From: Candidatus Methanomethylophilaceae archaeon | GTDB lineage: Archaea > Thermoplasmatota > Thermoplasmata > Methanomassiliicoccales > Methanomethylophilaceae | Assembly (NCBI GenBank): GCA_944322255.1 | Contig: CALUOK010000001.1 | Span: 62,001-126,000 of the forward strand | Length of the DNA stretch: 64,000 bases | Direction of reading: 5' to 3' | Shown here: piece by piece, positions 49,181 through 58,347 of the stretch | How the letters are laid out: each line of letters starts with the position of its first letter | How positions within the stretch are numbered: the stretch's first letter is position 1 | Program-made: the position numbers and the translations under genes | The notes under the pieces: model-generated | Told to the model about the DNA's origin: nothing | The model's database searches: none | What the model saw: the letters and a program-made list of their open reading frames with translations, nothing else

Positions 49181-52100
49181 TCAGTCCTTCCTGTAGAGTA
49201 CGATCAGGAACACCGCCATGAGTGCGGCCACGACGGCTGCAGCGGCGCAGGCAACGATGGTCACGGTGTCGTCTCCGGAGGAGGACGATCCTGATCCTCC
49301 GGGCCCGATTATCGGGGGCAGAGGGCTGTCATCATCATCGTCTACGAACGGGTCGTCGGATCCCCCTCCCTGCGACGGGATAGTTCCAAGCACCCAGTCC
49401 ACGTAGAACGGGGTGTTGTGATCCGTGGTGATGATGATGCTGCTACCGGACACCGTAGCGTTCTCCTCCTGCTCTTCATTGTTCACGACGGAGTACACGG
49501 TGACGGACTCGATCCTCTGGTCGGCGTCCAGGTCCACAGGTATGGTGATGGTCACGGAGCCGGCTCTATCAGAGGCGATTCCGGTCAGGATGAGGTTGAA
49601 CGCGAAGTCGTTGCCCTTGAGGTCCGCGAGCTCCATGAACGCAACGGTCACATCTCTGGTCACATCACCAGTGACGGTCACCTCTCCTTTGGGGAATCCT
49701 ACGGTGACGGTAACGTCGCTGTATGTTGGCCCGGGAGAGGCGGGGATGGTAACGGAAACTCCGTCCGTCTTGACGTTGACGGAATCCCCGTCGGAATCGA
49801 TGATGATGCCGGTCGGGGTATCGGATTCGATCGCCCCATAGGTGCCGTCCCCGTTGGGGACGACGGCGAAACCCTTGGCTGCGAACTCGGACACGTTGGT
49901 GTTGAAACTTCCTCCGCTGATGACGTCCTTATCGGTTGCTTCGGTGATCTTGACGGCATCCTTCTGTTCGGTCCCATCGGTACCGCCAGTGAAGATTCCG
50001 TTGTTGACGGATATTGTGGCTGCACTCTTTTCGGCCGCTGGCGCACCGTCCTTCATGGATATACCCTCGTACAGGGCGTATCCATTGTCGCTGATGAACG
50101 TTCCTCCTTTGATCGTCACGGATGTCTTCTGGGGGTAGGCATCGTTTGTGGTGATGCTGACGGCGGCCCCGGTGTCCTCGGAACCGTTGTTGTTGGCAAC
50201 AGGCGGATCGGCGAACTCGCCGGTGGCGTGGAACGTTCCTCCGTTGATCACGAAGGTACCGCTCTTGATGCTGAGCATCTCGGTGTAGGTGAAGTTCCCG
50301 CCGTCGATGGTCCATTCGCCGTATCCAGCCGCGTAGAACATTCCGTTCACCGGCTTGGAATCGTCCATGTCTATGTGAATCTCGGGCACGTTGCCGGTTG
50401 TCGGGGTGACGTTGCCGTTGATGTAGAACAATGATCCGAAGTCTCCTGTGAACGTTCCGTAGAAGTCCACTTCGACGCCGTAGGCGACGTACTTGTCCAG
50501 GTTGTTGTCCTTATAGTCCACATGGCCTATGCAGACCCCGTAGGCCACCACGGTCTGCGTTCCCTGATACAGGAACGTGACGTCGCTGCTCACCTCGAGG
50601 GTGGAGTATCCGGCGACATCGGTCTCGCTTCCGCGGATCCAGATGTAGGCGGGGATGGCTGAGAACTCCGTCGATTTGTCGTTGGCGATGGTGCAGTTCT
50701 CCAGAGAGAGGGAGCCGCCTTCGATCAGGATGGGGCGTATCCCCTTGAAGGACACCGTTCCGCCGCCGTTGATGTTCAGGTCGCCGCTCACTGCGAACTG
50801 TACCTCGTCTCCGAGGGCGAGGATCTTCCCGTTCAGGTTGAGGGTGGCTCTGCCGTGGAAGGTGTAGCCCTCGTCGATGGAGGCATTATCTGCGACAAGG
50901 GTCACGGTTTCGCCGTTGGCGTTGTCCAGGGCCGCTTCAATAGTGGGATAGTTGATGTCGTTGACGGTGGCCTCGTATGTCTGGCCGCTGTAGCTGGGCG
51001 TCCAGGACTCTCCTACATGGGCCATGGTGTAGTCGGCGGCGAGATATCCGGAGTTGATTTTTTTGCTGAACGTTCCTCCAGAGACCTTGATTCCGGAAAT
51101 GGCAGGAGCTACGTCCCCAAACTGATCGGATCCAGGACCGGATACAGACTGAATCTCCGCATCGATGTTCCCGCCTGTGATGTTAACTTTGATGGTCTTA
51201 TCGGTGGTCGCAGTACCATCTGCGTCGTGGTATATCCATGAGCGTATCTGTCCCTTGATGGTACCGCCGGAAATGGTCGTAACAGGATTGTATTCTTCCG
51301 TATCTCCGACCTCTACTATCGTAGTCAGGTTTCCCGAGATGGTGCCCCCGGTGATCGAGACGTTCCCGTAGTTCTGAATCGACTGGTTTCCGCTGGATAT
51401 GGTTCCGCCGGAGATGTTGGCGGTGGCTCCGATGTGCACCCTGACGGCGATGAAGCCTTTCTGGCTCAGCTCCCCTCCCGTCATGTTCATGACAGGCTCG
51501 GAGTTGTTCACGGACTGGTTGATCACCAGGGAGGACAGGTTACCGTTCTGTGTGACGACACCTCCCCTGATGTTGAGAGTGCCGCAGTTATAGACGACAT
51601 ACCATGAGTTACCGCCATTGTTGCTGGGCGAGATGCTGGCCTCGGCGGAGCGTGTAAGCTTACCGGAGAGCAGGGTGAAGTTGCCGGTGTTGTAGATTGC
51701 GGCCTTTCCGTGGGATTTGTTGTCAACCACTCCGGTTCCGACGGAGTCCTGGATGGTCAGGACGCCGTTGTTGGTGATGGTGTGGTTCCTCAGGGAGGTA
51801 TCGACCTTGTCGTTCTGTGCAACTGCGGAGTTCTGGATTGTGTGTCCGTTCAGCTCGATTGTGATGACCTTTCCAGAGGGGACCGTGACCGCTTCAGTCA
51901 CATCATCGAGCAGAGTGATTGTGGACTTGTTTTCAGCAGCGTCTATTGCAGCCTGGAGCGTGGTGTATGATATGGTCGTGCCGTCAGCCGTAGTCAAGGT
52001 TGCAACAGCGGAGACCCATTGTGATTTTTCAGAATCCCACTGGTAGGTTCCTGCCTTGAGATAGTCGTTTCCGATTGTTATACGGATTGACGAGGTGGCG

Positions 52101-53908
52101 TCGGTTCCCTTTATTTCGCCATTGTATTCACGATAGTGTCCATCCTTGTCTATACGGTAATCAGCAATGACGGCATAGTCCATAACCACTGTCTGGTTTC
52201 CACCGATTACTACCTCTCCAGTGACAATGTTGTCTCCGCTATTCTCGTACACCATGCTGTCTATGGTCTCATAACCGTTGTATGCTCCAGCGTATAGGGT
52301 TCCGATTGAGGACTCGGAGTCCGCGTTAAGTGTGATGGCATCTATGACGCTCTGGATGCCGGCAAGATGTGTGCTCTTCAGAGTGATGATCGGATTGCTG
52401 TTATCTCCGTTGCCGTCCACGACCATCCAGTCCAGGATGTTGTCTGCGTGACAGCCGATGAGAGTGATCGATTCGCCGATCCTGCATTCGGCGATCATCT
52501 CATAGGAACCGAAGTCTCCCATGTTGGATATGGTCAGATTGATCGAAGCCTCGATGAGTCCGATCACAGCTCCGCTGAGGTTACCTGCATAGGTGTTGTC
52601 GTTGATGACCACATCCTCGTTTCCCACAGTCATGCCGATGGTGTCGTCTGTAGAGACTCCATTGATGGTCACCGTAGGTTTCTCGCCGATGCTGGCGACG
52701 ATTCCTCCAGCGACCGGCTTGACGGTGGATGTCGCGTTCAGAGATGTCTTCCCTATGGTGCCTCCCTCGACATCAAGGGCGGCTCCGAGGAACGAACCGA
52801 TGAATCCTCCTGCACAGTTGATGCCGGTGATGGTTGAGTCATGGACATCACAGTCTGAGATGTCGATATCACCTCCGGTGGACTGGCTTCCGCCAAGGAT
52901 TCCTCCGGAGCTGTTGGCTCCTGAGATGGTACCTGAGTACTCGCAACCAGTGAATTCTATAGATGATCCCACACCTGCTATTCCTCCGGCATATGTGGTT
53001 CCAGTGATCTGTCCTGTGGATGTGCAGTTCTCGATGACCTTGGAACCATCGCCGGAGTATCCGAGGATTCCTCCTGCAAATTCTGCGGAAACAGTACCGC
53101 TGCTGGTGCAGTTCGTCAGTGTCGATGCGCTGGTGTTCAACGAGACGATCCCGATGATGCCTCCAGCCTTTCCACCATTCTCCAATGTGGCTGTCACAGG
53201 GACATTGCTGATGCATTTCTGTATTGTGATCGATGCACCGTAGGAGCGTGCCACGATTCCTCCGACTGCATCGTATCCTTTGACATTCCCGGATTCAATG
53301 GTTATGTCAGAGACCTTGGAGTCTCCCTGGGAGTATGCGACGGCGACACCGACCGAATCCGCGACGTACTTGTAGCCGTCTTTCTCAGAAACTTCGAAGA
53401 CCAGTTCTGCGTTGGTGAACTTCAGGCCGGAGATCTCTGCGTTATAGATGTATCCGAAGAATCCGAATAAGTACTCCATCAGTTTCTCTGTCGAATTATC
53501 CTCCAGTGAATCATCAGAGGGTGTGTATCTTTCGGATGAGAGTCCGTTGATCGTGTGACCGTTTCCGATGAACTTGCCGGCGAATGCCGCAATCTCAGTC
53601 GAATAGTCGACTCTGGGGGCATCCCCGATGGGTGTCCATGCACGGCCAGAGAGGTCGATGTCGGAGTCGAGGATTATCGTCTTTCCGGAGAGCTGGTTCC
53701 CCTCGTTGACGATATTGGCTAGACCGGCCAGTTCCTCGGCGGTTTTCAATGTGAATTCTGTACTGGTGTCATTATACCAGCTTGTGTCGGCCGTTCCGTC
53801 CCAGGTGTCCGTAGCTGCGTCAGCGTCGCCGGACATCATCGGTACGGCGAAGACCGCCACCATTATGGCGACCGCTGCGATGACGGTCGCTTTGCTGATG
53901 TTGTTCAT
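49181..53908 (-). CDS. Surface protein A: secreted, anchored beta-helix/adhesin-like protein
   Basis: 1575 residues from the ATG at 53908, which has GGAGGAATC directly upstream. Signal peptide about 1-31 (MNNISKATVIAAVAIMVAVF, cleavage near ADA). About residues 180-440 contain GLUG-type repeats (AGGILGYSGDGSKVIENCTSTG, AGGIAGVGSSIEFTGCEYSGT, described), then several parallel beta-helix blocks of the type ISGGTIS/ITGGTISG. The C-terminal end has an acidic Gly/Ser linker and the membrane segment VTIVACAAAAVVAALMAVFLIVLYRKD. Probably a cell-surface adhesin. An in-frame reading extends upstream through the poly-G tract but is unlikely to be used. It follows wHTH gene B. Confidence 0.85.
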   Translation of the reverse strand: MNNISKATVIAAVAIMVAVFAVPMMSGDADAATDTWDGTADTSWYNDTSTEFTLKTAEELAGLANIVNEGNQLSGKTIILDSDIDLSGRAWTPIGDAPRVDYSTEIAAFAGKFIGNGHTINGLSSERYTPSDDSLEDNSTEKLMEYLFGFFGYIYNAEISGLKFTNAELVFEVSEKDGYKYVADSVGVAVAYSQGDSKVSDITIESGNVKGYDAVGGIVARSYGASITIQKCISNVPVTATLENGGKAGGIIGIVSLNTSASTLTNCTSSGTVSAEFAGGILGYSGDGSKVIENCTSTGQITGTTYAGGIAGVGSSIEFTGCEYSGTISGANSSGGILGGSQSTGGDIDISDCDVHDSTITGINCAGGFIGSFLGAALDVEGGTIGKTSLNATSTVKPVAGGIVASIGEKPTVTINGVSTDDTIGMTVGNEDVVINDNTYAGNLSGAVIGLIEASINLTISNMGDFGSYEMIAECRIGESITLIGCHADNILDWMVVDGNGDNSNPIITLKSTHLAGIQSVIDAITLNADSESSIGTLYAGAYNGYETIDSMVYENSGDNIVTGEVVIGGNQTVVMDYAVIADYRIDKDGHYREYNGEIKGTDATSSIRITIGNDYLKAGTYQWDSEKSQWVSAVATLTTADGTTISYTTLQAAIDAAENKSTITLLDDVTEAVTVPSGKVITIELNGHTIQNSAVAQNDKVDTSLRNHTITNNGVLTIQDSVGTGVVDNKSHGKAAIYNTGNFTLLSGKLTRSAEASISPSNNGGNSWYVVYNCGTLNIRGGVVTQNGNLSSLVINQSVNNSEPVMNMTGGELSQKGFIAVRVHIGATANISGGTISSGNQSIQNYGNVSITGGTISGNLTTIVEVGDTEEYNPVTTISGGTIKGQIRSWIYHDADGTATTDKTIKVNITGGNIDAEIQSVSGPGSDQFGDVAPAISGIKVSGGTFSKKINSGYLAADYTMAHVGESWTPSYSGQTYEATVNDINYPTIEAALDNANGETVTLVADNASIDEGYTFHGRATLNLNGKILALGDEVQFAVSGDLNINGGGTVSFKGIRPILIEGGSLSLENCTIANDKSTEFSAIPAYIWIRGSETDVAGYSTLEVSSDVTFLYQGTQTVVAYGVCIGHVDYKDNNLDKYVAYGVEVDFYGTFTGDFGSLFYINGNVTPTTGNVPEIHIDMDDSKPVNGMFYAAGYGEWTIDGGNFTYTEMLSIKSGTFVINGGTFHATGEFADPPVANNNGSEDTGAAVSITTNDAYPQKTSVTIKGGTFISDNGYALYEGISMKDGAPAAEKSAATISVNNGIFTGGTDGTEQKDAVKITEATDKDVISGGSFNTNVSEFAAKGFAVVPNGDGTYGAIESDTPTGIIIDSDGDSVNVKTDGVSVTIPASPGPTYSDVTVTVGFPKGEVTVTGDVTRDVTVAFMELADLKGNDFAFNLILTGIASDRAGSVTITIPVDLDADQRIESVTVYSVVNNEEQEENATVSGSSIIITTDHNTPFYVDWVLGTIPSQGGGSDDPFVDDDDDSPLPPIIGPGGSGSSSSGDDTVTIVACAAAAVVAALMAVFLIVLYRKD

Positions 53909-54008
53909 GATTCCTCCGAACGGAGGGCAGAGAGAGAAGCAGAATGTTTCGCCCCCCCCCCGCAGCATTTCGCTAGAAGATGAATGGACTGCGCAGCTTA
54001 TAATAAGA
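53909..54008 (-). promoter_or_regulatory. Promoter and poly-G leader of surface gene A
   Basis: Minus-strand TATA CTTATTATAAG (53996-54008) predicts a start near 53976. A run of ten G (53952-53961) begins about 15 nt later, in the context AGCGAAATGCTGC-G10-CGAAAC. Just before the gene, CCTCC/GGAGG (53913-53926, loop GTTC) forms a hairpin that contains the ribosome-binding GGAGG. Leader length is about 68 nt. Confidence 0.7.
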
Positions 54009-54042
54009 ACCCATGGCTGTTGGGCATGGACAGAACCGACGA

Positions 54043-54094
54043 CCATCCTAAAGGATGGAGGATGTAACTGGTTTGTGCCGCCCTTGCGGGCGGC
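54043..54094 (-). terminator. Hairpins between wHTH gene B and the gene A promoter
   Basis: GCCGCCC/GGGCGGC (54077-54094, GCAA loop on minus) is a probable terminator after wHTH B, though the T tract is weak. CCATCC/GGATGG (54043-54058) lies 35 bp upstream of the gene A TATA and could be an operator. Confidence 0.45.
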
Positions 54095-54102
54095 GTTTGG
54101 GG

Positions 54103-54375
54103 TCACTGTGATGACATCAGGGCGTCGACATCGGCGAGAATCCCCGCGATGCGGCCTCCGACATCGGTAAGACCGACGATCTCGGAGAACCCGACCACCT
54201 CGACGGTGACGAGTCCTGCCTCTCTGAGGCGGTCGATCTTCGCCGGCATGTTGGCGCTCCTGCCGACTGCCTTGTAGACCTCGGTCTTGGCGGACGGGCC
54301 GTTCCCGTAGAGGAACAGCAGCATCGGGATGATGTGCGTGTCCGCCAGCATCTGGATCGGGTGCTCTGTCGTCAT
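54103..54375 (-). CDS. Winged-helix regulator B, coupled to surface gene B
   Basis: 90 residues: IIPMLLFLYGNGPSAKTEVYKAVGRSANMPAKIDRLREAGLVTV (described) gives helix, recognition helix and wing start, then GLTDVGGRIAGIL. The ATG overlaps the surface gene B stop by 4 bp (ATGA), so both come from one transcript. It is about 70 per cent identical by eye to regulator C (56921-57214). It may bind the promoters of this locus. The sequence reads like a MarR/DUF-type wHTH without an effector domain. Confidence 0.8.
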   Translation of the reverse strand: MTTEHPIQMLADTHIIPMLLFLYGNGPSAKTEVYKAVGRSANMPAKIDRLREAGLVTVEVVGFSEIVGLTDVGGRIAGILADVDALMSSQ

Positions 54376-56618
54376 CTCTTGCGGTCGATTATCAGGAACA
54401 CGGCCATGATCGCTGCCACGGCGGCGGCCGCTGCGCAGGCGACGATGGTGACGGTGTCGTCACCGGAATCCTGGGGAGGGATGAACGGCGGGAGCTCCTC
54501 GTCGTCCCACGAGGTCGGTGGGCGTGATTCGGTGATGACCATGTTTCCTTCGGAATCATATGTGAAGTCCACTCCGTCGGCAAGCCATTCGCTCTCGATC
54601 GGTGTGTTGAACTTCCCTCCGCTTATCTCGACCTCGGGGGTCTCTTTCGGAGGTATCGGGTCTTTGACGTTAGCATCGGACAGTGTCACCGCGTAGACGT
54701 TTCCGCCGAGGATGTTGATGCTCACCCTCCCGGTGACCTTTCCGTTCTCGTCATCTGAACCTCCGCCTGCGAAGACGCCGCGGTCTTTGTCGCCGGTCTG
54801 TCCTATGTTGCCACCGTAGACGTTGATGACGGCATCGCCCACGGAGCTCAGTCCTTTGTTTTCTGGATTACTGCTGTTATCGTCACGCCCTCCGGCGAGC
54901 ACACCTCTGCCGATGTCGCCTCCGAGGATGTCAATGACGACGTCGTCTGTGCTGCTGTAGTGGCCCCCTCCGTAGACGCTGTGAGCCACGCTGACGCCCT
55001 CCTCCACCACGATGTGGGTGCTGGTAACCGGTGCGCCGTATCCTCCGCCGAAGATGTGGTTCTGGACCGTGCTGCCGGACTTGTAGATGGTCTCGGTGGT
55101 CCCCGTGGTTGAGTAATAACCTCCGCCATAGGACTGGCGGACGTAGCTATTGTCGACAACGATCCTAGCACTTCCAGTCTTCCCTCCCGGGAACTCCGTG
55201 TTACCTAGAGATCCGCCATATATGCTGTGAATCCAGGGAACATCTTTCACTGTGATCTCCACGGAACTGACTTCTCCGTTGTAGCAGGAGCCGCCGTAGA
55301 TCACAGAATCGGTGTCGAATGTTACATACCCAATAACCGAGATAATCACATCCTCGCTTCCGGAGCGGCACCCGCCTCCATACACGTTGCCGCTGATGCT
55401 GCCTCCGGTAACCATTATCGAAACATTTCTAGTGGAATCTTCTGTACTGCCTGTTCCGCGGTAGTTTCCACCGTAGATGCTATTGATGCTCCCGCCACTG
55501 ATGGTCATGGCAGTGTCCCCAACGATTCCGGAGGTCCTGCTGCCACCGTATACGTCTCTGGCATTTCCCGAGATGAAGGTAACATTCGTTGTTTCGGCAC
55601 CAGACCGGAGGCCCCCTCCGTACACATTCTCTGTGACGGTCGCACCCTGAACGAGGACATTCGTGTTGCCGGAACTCACGTCCAGGTATCCACCACCATA
55701 GACATTCTTGACGGTAACATTCGGTCCGACTGTGACGTTGGTCTCTCTGCAGATTGAATCCTTTGGTACTTTGTTCTCCCAGCCATCAGAATAAAGTCCT
55801 TGGAAGCTTCCGCCATAGATCGCAAGGTAGCTTCCGCCATTAACGACAACGTTGGTCTCGTCCACGCTTCCGCAGGAATCCCTCGTCTGGAACGTATTGT
55901 GGCATCCTCCGAACACGGAGACGTTGATTCCATCTGAAACCGTGAGGGATTCGATGTTGAGGTTCGTCACACCGACGTCGGAGAATCTGCTCCCGGCGAC
56001 TATGTATGTGTTCTTGTCATCGTTCTGAGTGAAGTCTGTTGCAGACAGACTCCTGATGAAAAGATTGGTGGATGAAAGTTTGACATCATCGTTTGCGATG
56101 CTGCCCCCATAGAGCATGACTATGTCAGTGATCTCGATTCCATCAATGGTGGTGGATACACCGTTGAAACCTATGTAGCGCTGGCAGATATTGCCGGGAG
56201 CCTGAGGTGCGGCATCGAGATTTCCCTCTCCGGAAATGGTTATGCTGTTCAAAGAGTCGTTGAAGTTGACACCGTAATGGTCCTGTTTGGTAACGTTGAT
56301 CAGATACAATGTTGTACTGGACGGGATTGTTATTTTCAGATCCTTACCATTATAATCGGATCTGGTTAGAATCTTGTAGTTGGTGAATGTGTCTTTGTCA
56401 TCATCTGTCGCGTATTTCGAGAAGTTATCTCCCGATCCTGTAGATACGTCGATCAGGTAATACTCATTATTGCTGCCTGTTGATTTGACCTCAAGATTCT
56501 CATTTCCGATGGTCACGGTCGGGGCCGAATCTCCATCGGCTCCATCAGAAGATGTTGCCATGATCAGAGGCACTGCGACCAGCAACAATGCGGTCAGAAG
56601 CACGATCTCTTTCTTCAT
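54372..56618 (-). CDS. Surface protein B: secreted, anchored repeat protein
   Basis: 748 residues. Signal peptide about 1-27 (MKKEIVLLTALLLVAVPLIM, cleavage near DGA). The body is a chain of roughly 20-35-residue repeats with Y-G-G-x or V-Y-G-G-G in each (SVFGGCH, AIYGGSF, NVYGGGY, SIYGGNY, SVYGGGHY), a beta-helix-like fold. The C-terminus has ELPPFIPP, then DDTVTIVACAAAAAVAAIMAVFLII, the same membrane anchor as A and C. ATG 56618 has GAGGGAG 6 nt upstream. It overlaps regulator B. Confidence 0.85.
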   Translation of the reverse strand: MKKEIVLLTALLLVAVPLIMATSSDGADGDSAPTVTIGNENLEVKSTGSNNEYYLIDVSTGSGDNFSKYATDDDKDTFTNYKILTRSDYNGKDLKITIPSSTTLYLINVTKQDHYGVNFNDSLNSITISGEGNLDAAPQAPGNICQRYIGFNGVSTTIDGIEITDIVMLYGGSIANDDVKLSSTNLFIRSLSATDFTQNDDKNTYIVAGSRFSDVGVTNLNIESLTVSDGINVSVFGGCHNTFQTRDSCGSVDETNVVVNGGSYLAIYGGSFQGLYSDGWENKVPKDSICRETNVTVGPNVTVKNVYGGGYLDVSSGNTNVLVQGATVTENVYGGGLRSGAETTNVTFISGNARDVYGGSRTSGIVGDTAMTISGGSINSIYGGNYRGTGSTEDSTRNVSIMVTGGSISGNVYGGGCRSGSEDVIISVIGYVTFDTDSVIYGGSCYNGEVSSVEITVKDVPWIHSIYGGSLGNTEFPGGKTGSARIVVDNSYVRQSYGGGYYSTTGTTETIYKSGSTVQNHIFGGGYGAPVTSTHIVVEEGVSVAHSVYGGGHYSSTDDVVIDILGGDIGRGVLAGGRDDNSSNPENKGLSSVGDAVINVYGGNIGQTGDKDRGVFAGGGSDDENGKVTGRVSINILGGNVYAVTLSDANVKDPIPPKETPEVEISGGKFNTPIESEWLADGVDFTYDSEGNMVITESRPPTSWDDEELPPFIPPQDSGDDTVTIVACAAAAAVAAIMAVFLIIDRKR

Positions 56619-56690
56619 TTCTCCCTCGCTAGAAGGGGGGGGGGGGGACGAAACTCAGAATCCCCTCCCCCACTCATCAGATTTAAGTTC
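56619..56690 (-). promoter_or_regulatory. Promoter and poly-C leader of surface gene B
   Basis: Minus-strand TATA GAACTTAAATC (about 56680-56690) predicts a start near 56659. A run of 13 C on the minus strand (56635-56647) begins about 12 nt later, then TTCTAGCGAGGGAG and the ATG at 56618. The tract has the opposite base sense to those of A and C but the same position. The remaining 302-bp gap to 56920 holds only the terminator of regulator C. Confidence 0.65.
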
Positions 56691-56870
56691 GTTGTATATG
56701 TATTAGTAACAGGGGTTATGAATATTGTGCCGATTAGTAGTAGGGACTTCGACGAACTATGTATAAACGTAAACTTCAGGGGTTATTTTGGTTCTAAGAA
56801 ATGTGTTGATTGGAAGCACCCTAGAATCGATGAAGTCCAGATTCGGGGGATGTCCTATCAGGATATCTTG

Positions 56871-56905
56871 AAAAATATGATTTGAGCACGGTTTCTCCCC
56901 CGTGC
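56871..56905 (-). terminator. Terminator of surface C - regulator C unit
   Basis: Minus-strand hairpin GCACGG/CCGTGC (56886-56905, 8-nt loop) followed by TCAAATCATATTTTT. It lies 15 bp after the regulator C stop. Confidence 0.65.
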
Positions 56906-56920
56906 CATGGGTGAACAGTT

Positions 56921-57214
56921 TCATTCCGGTGTCCGTGACGCCATCATCGAGTCGATCCCGGCGAGCAGGTCCGTTACGGACCTCCCCAGGTCGGTGAGAC
57001 CGACCACCTCGGAGATCCCGACCTCGTCCACGGTGACGAGTCCGGCCTCCCTCATGCGGTCGATCTTCGACGGCATGTTGGCGCTCCTGCCGACAGCCGA
57101 GTAGATGACGGTCTTGGTGCTGGGTCCGTTCTGTCCGAGGAACATCAGCATGGGGATGACGTGCGGGTCGCACAGCACCTGTATGGGATGTTCCGTTCCG
57201 TCCATGGCCATCAT
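56921..57214 (-). CDS. Winged-helix regulator C, coupled to surface gene C
   Basis: 97 residues, paralogue of regulator B: HPIQVLCDPHVIPMLMFLGQ, KTVIYSAVGRSANMPSKIDR, EAGLVTVDEVGISEVVGLTD (each described separately). The ATG overlaps the surface gene C stop by 4 bp. An internal ATG at the fourth codon is an alternative start. The conservation of gene order (surface gene, then regulator) in two modules suggests each regulator acts on its own or a sister surface gene. Confidence 0.8.
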   Translation of the reverse strand: MMAMDGTEHPIQVLCDPHVIPMLMFLGQNGPSTKTVIYSAVGRSANMPSKIDRMREAGLVTVDEVGISEVVGLTDLGRSVTDLLAGIDSMMASRTPE

Positions 57215-58347
57215 TCCTTCTTGTAGGAGACGATCAGGAACACGGCCATGAGGGCTGCGACCACGGCGGCCGCGGCGCAGGCCACGATGGTCACGGAGTC
57301 ATCTTCGGAGGACGATGCACCTGGCCTGATCATCGGCGGGAGCTCCTCGTCGTCATCGCTCCATCCGGGCGTTCCGGAATCGTCCGGGTTCTGGTCGGTG
57401 TCATCGACGCTGACTGAGCCGGCAACGAACAGGTCGCCGACGAACGAATTGCTGTTCTTGATGGTCGCCGGGTCCAGTATTTCGGGAGTGATCGTAGGGT
57501 TGAGCTGGCGAATGATGGGTGTGTCGCCAGAGTACTTGTTATCCTCGATGACTATGTCGGAGTTGGTGTAGTTCCCTGCGGCTGAGAACTGGATCAGGCC
57601 GCGCGTGTTCTCCTTTCCAGCTTCGGCGTAGGAGTCCATGTTCGTGAACGTGTTGTTCTGGATCGTTATGTCTCCCTTCTCGTTGTTTCCCTCAAAGTAT
57701 ATCCCTCCGGAGCATTTATCGAAGGAGCATCCTGTGATGCTGGCATTGGGAGAGTATATGTCCTTGAGTGCGTAGGCGTCGTACACGTTGCTGAACTTGC
57801 AGTTGGTGATTGTTGTGGTGTCGGTGCTCCCGTAGGTGCTGACTATGACCTGGTCGAAGGTGCAGTTTACGAATGTGACACTGCCAGTGGTGTTGAACTG
57901 GAGTTCGGCGTTCACAACATTGTTGCCCTTGAACTCTCCTTTCCAGTCACTGTTTATGCACAGCTTGAAATCGCCAGGAACATACACAAAGTTGACGTTG
58001 CTAATAACGACATCGACGCTAGAATTATTGAACAGATGGTACTGGGCGTTGTGTGACTGGCCTCTGTTGGGGGTGTTTCCAGCTCCAGTGGGTTTTGTAT
58101 TCTCCTCATCGAAAAGACAACCTCCTTTGTCCGTTCCATCGCATTTGGATGTGGGAGACCAAGAGACGGTAACTCCGTTTCCATCGTAAGTGTAGTTGTT
58201 TGCTTTCACCGCATCGAAAAACTCTCCGATGTTATCGAAGCCTGTGGTTGTCTCGTCGGCCGCTTCCGCGTAGGGCACGGCCGAGAGCACCAGGACGGCC
58301 GTCAGGATGACGGCGGCCGCTACTGTGATCTTGTGTCCGATCTGCAT
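57211..58347 (-). CDS. Surface protein C: secreted, anchored beta-helix-like protein
   Basis: 378 residues from the ATG at 58347, which has AGGAGGATATC upstream. Signal peptide about 1-34 (MQIGHKITVAAAVILTAVLV, cleavage near AEA). The middle has right-handed beta-helix turns with buried Asn/Thr and Phe ladders (NNSSVDVVISNVNFVYV, GSVTFVNCTFDQVIV, TTITNCKFSNVY, NASITGCSFDKC, DITIQNNTFTN). The C-terminus has ELPPMIRPG and DDSVTIVACAAAAVVAALMAVFLIV, the same anchor as A and B. It overlaps regulator C by 4 bp. Smallest of the set. Confidence 0.83.
   Translation of the reverse strand: MQIGHKITVAAAVILTAVLVLSAVPYAEAADETTTGFDNIGEFFDAVKANNYTYDGNGVTVSWSPTSKCDGTDKGGCLFDEENTKPTGAGNTPNRGQSHNAQYHLFNNSSVDVVISNVNFVYVPGDFKLCINSDWKGEFKGNNVVNAELQFNTTGSVTFVNCTFDQVIVSTYGSTDTTTITNCKFSNVYDAYALKDIYSPNASITGCSFDKCSGGIYFEGNNEKGDITIQNNTFTNMDSYAEAGKENTRGLIQFSAAGNYTNSDIVIEDNKYSGDTPIIRQLNPTITPEILDPATIKNSNSFVGDLFVAGSVSVDDTDQNPDDSGTPGWSDDDEELPPMIRPGASSSEDDSVTIVACAAAAVVAALMAVFLIVSYKKE

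Noticed and set aside
53908-54106. In-frame N-terminal extension of surface protein A through the poly-G tract (with a similar one in C)
   Set aside because: The extension overlaps the TATA box, the internal ATG has a good ribosome site and is followed by a perfect signal peptide. The ATG just before the tract in A is not conserved in C.
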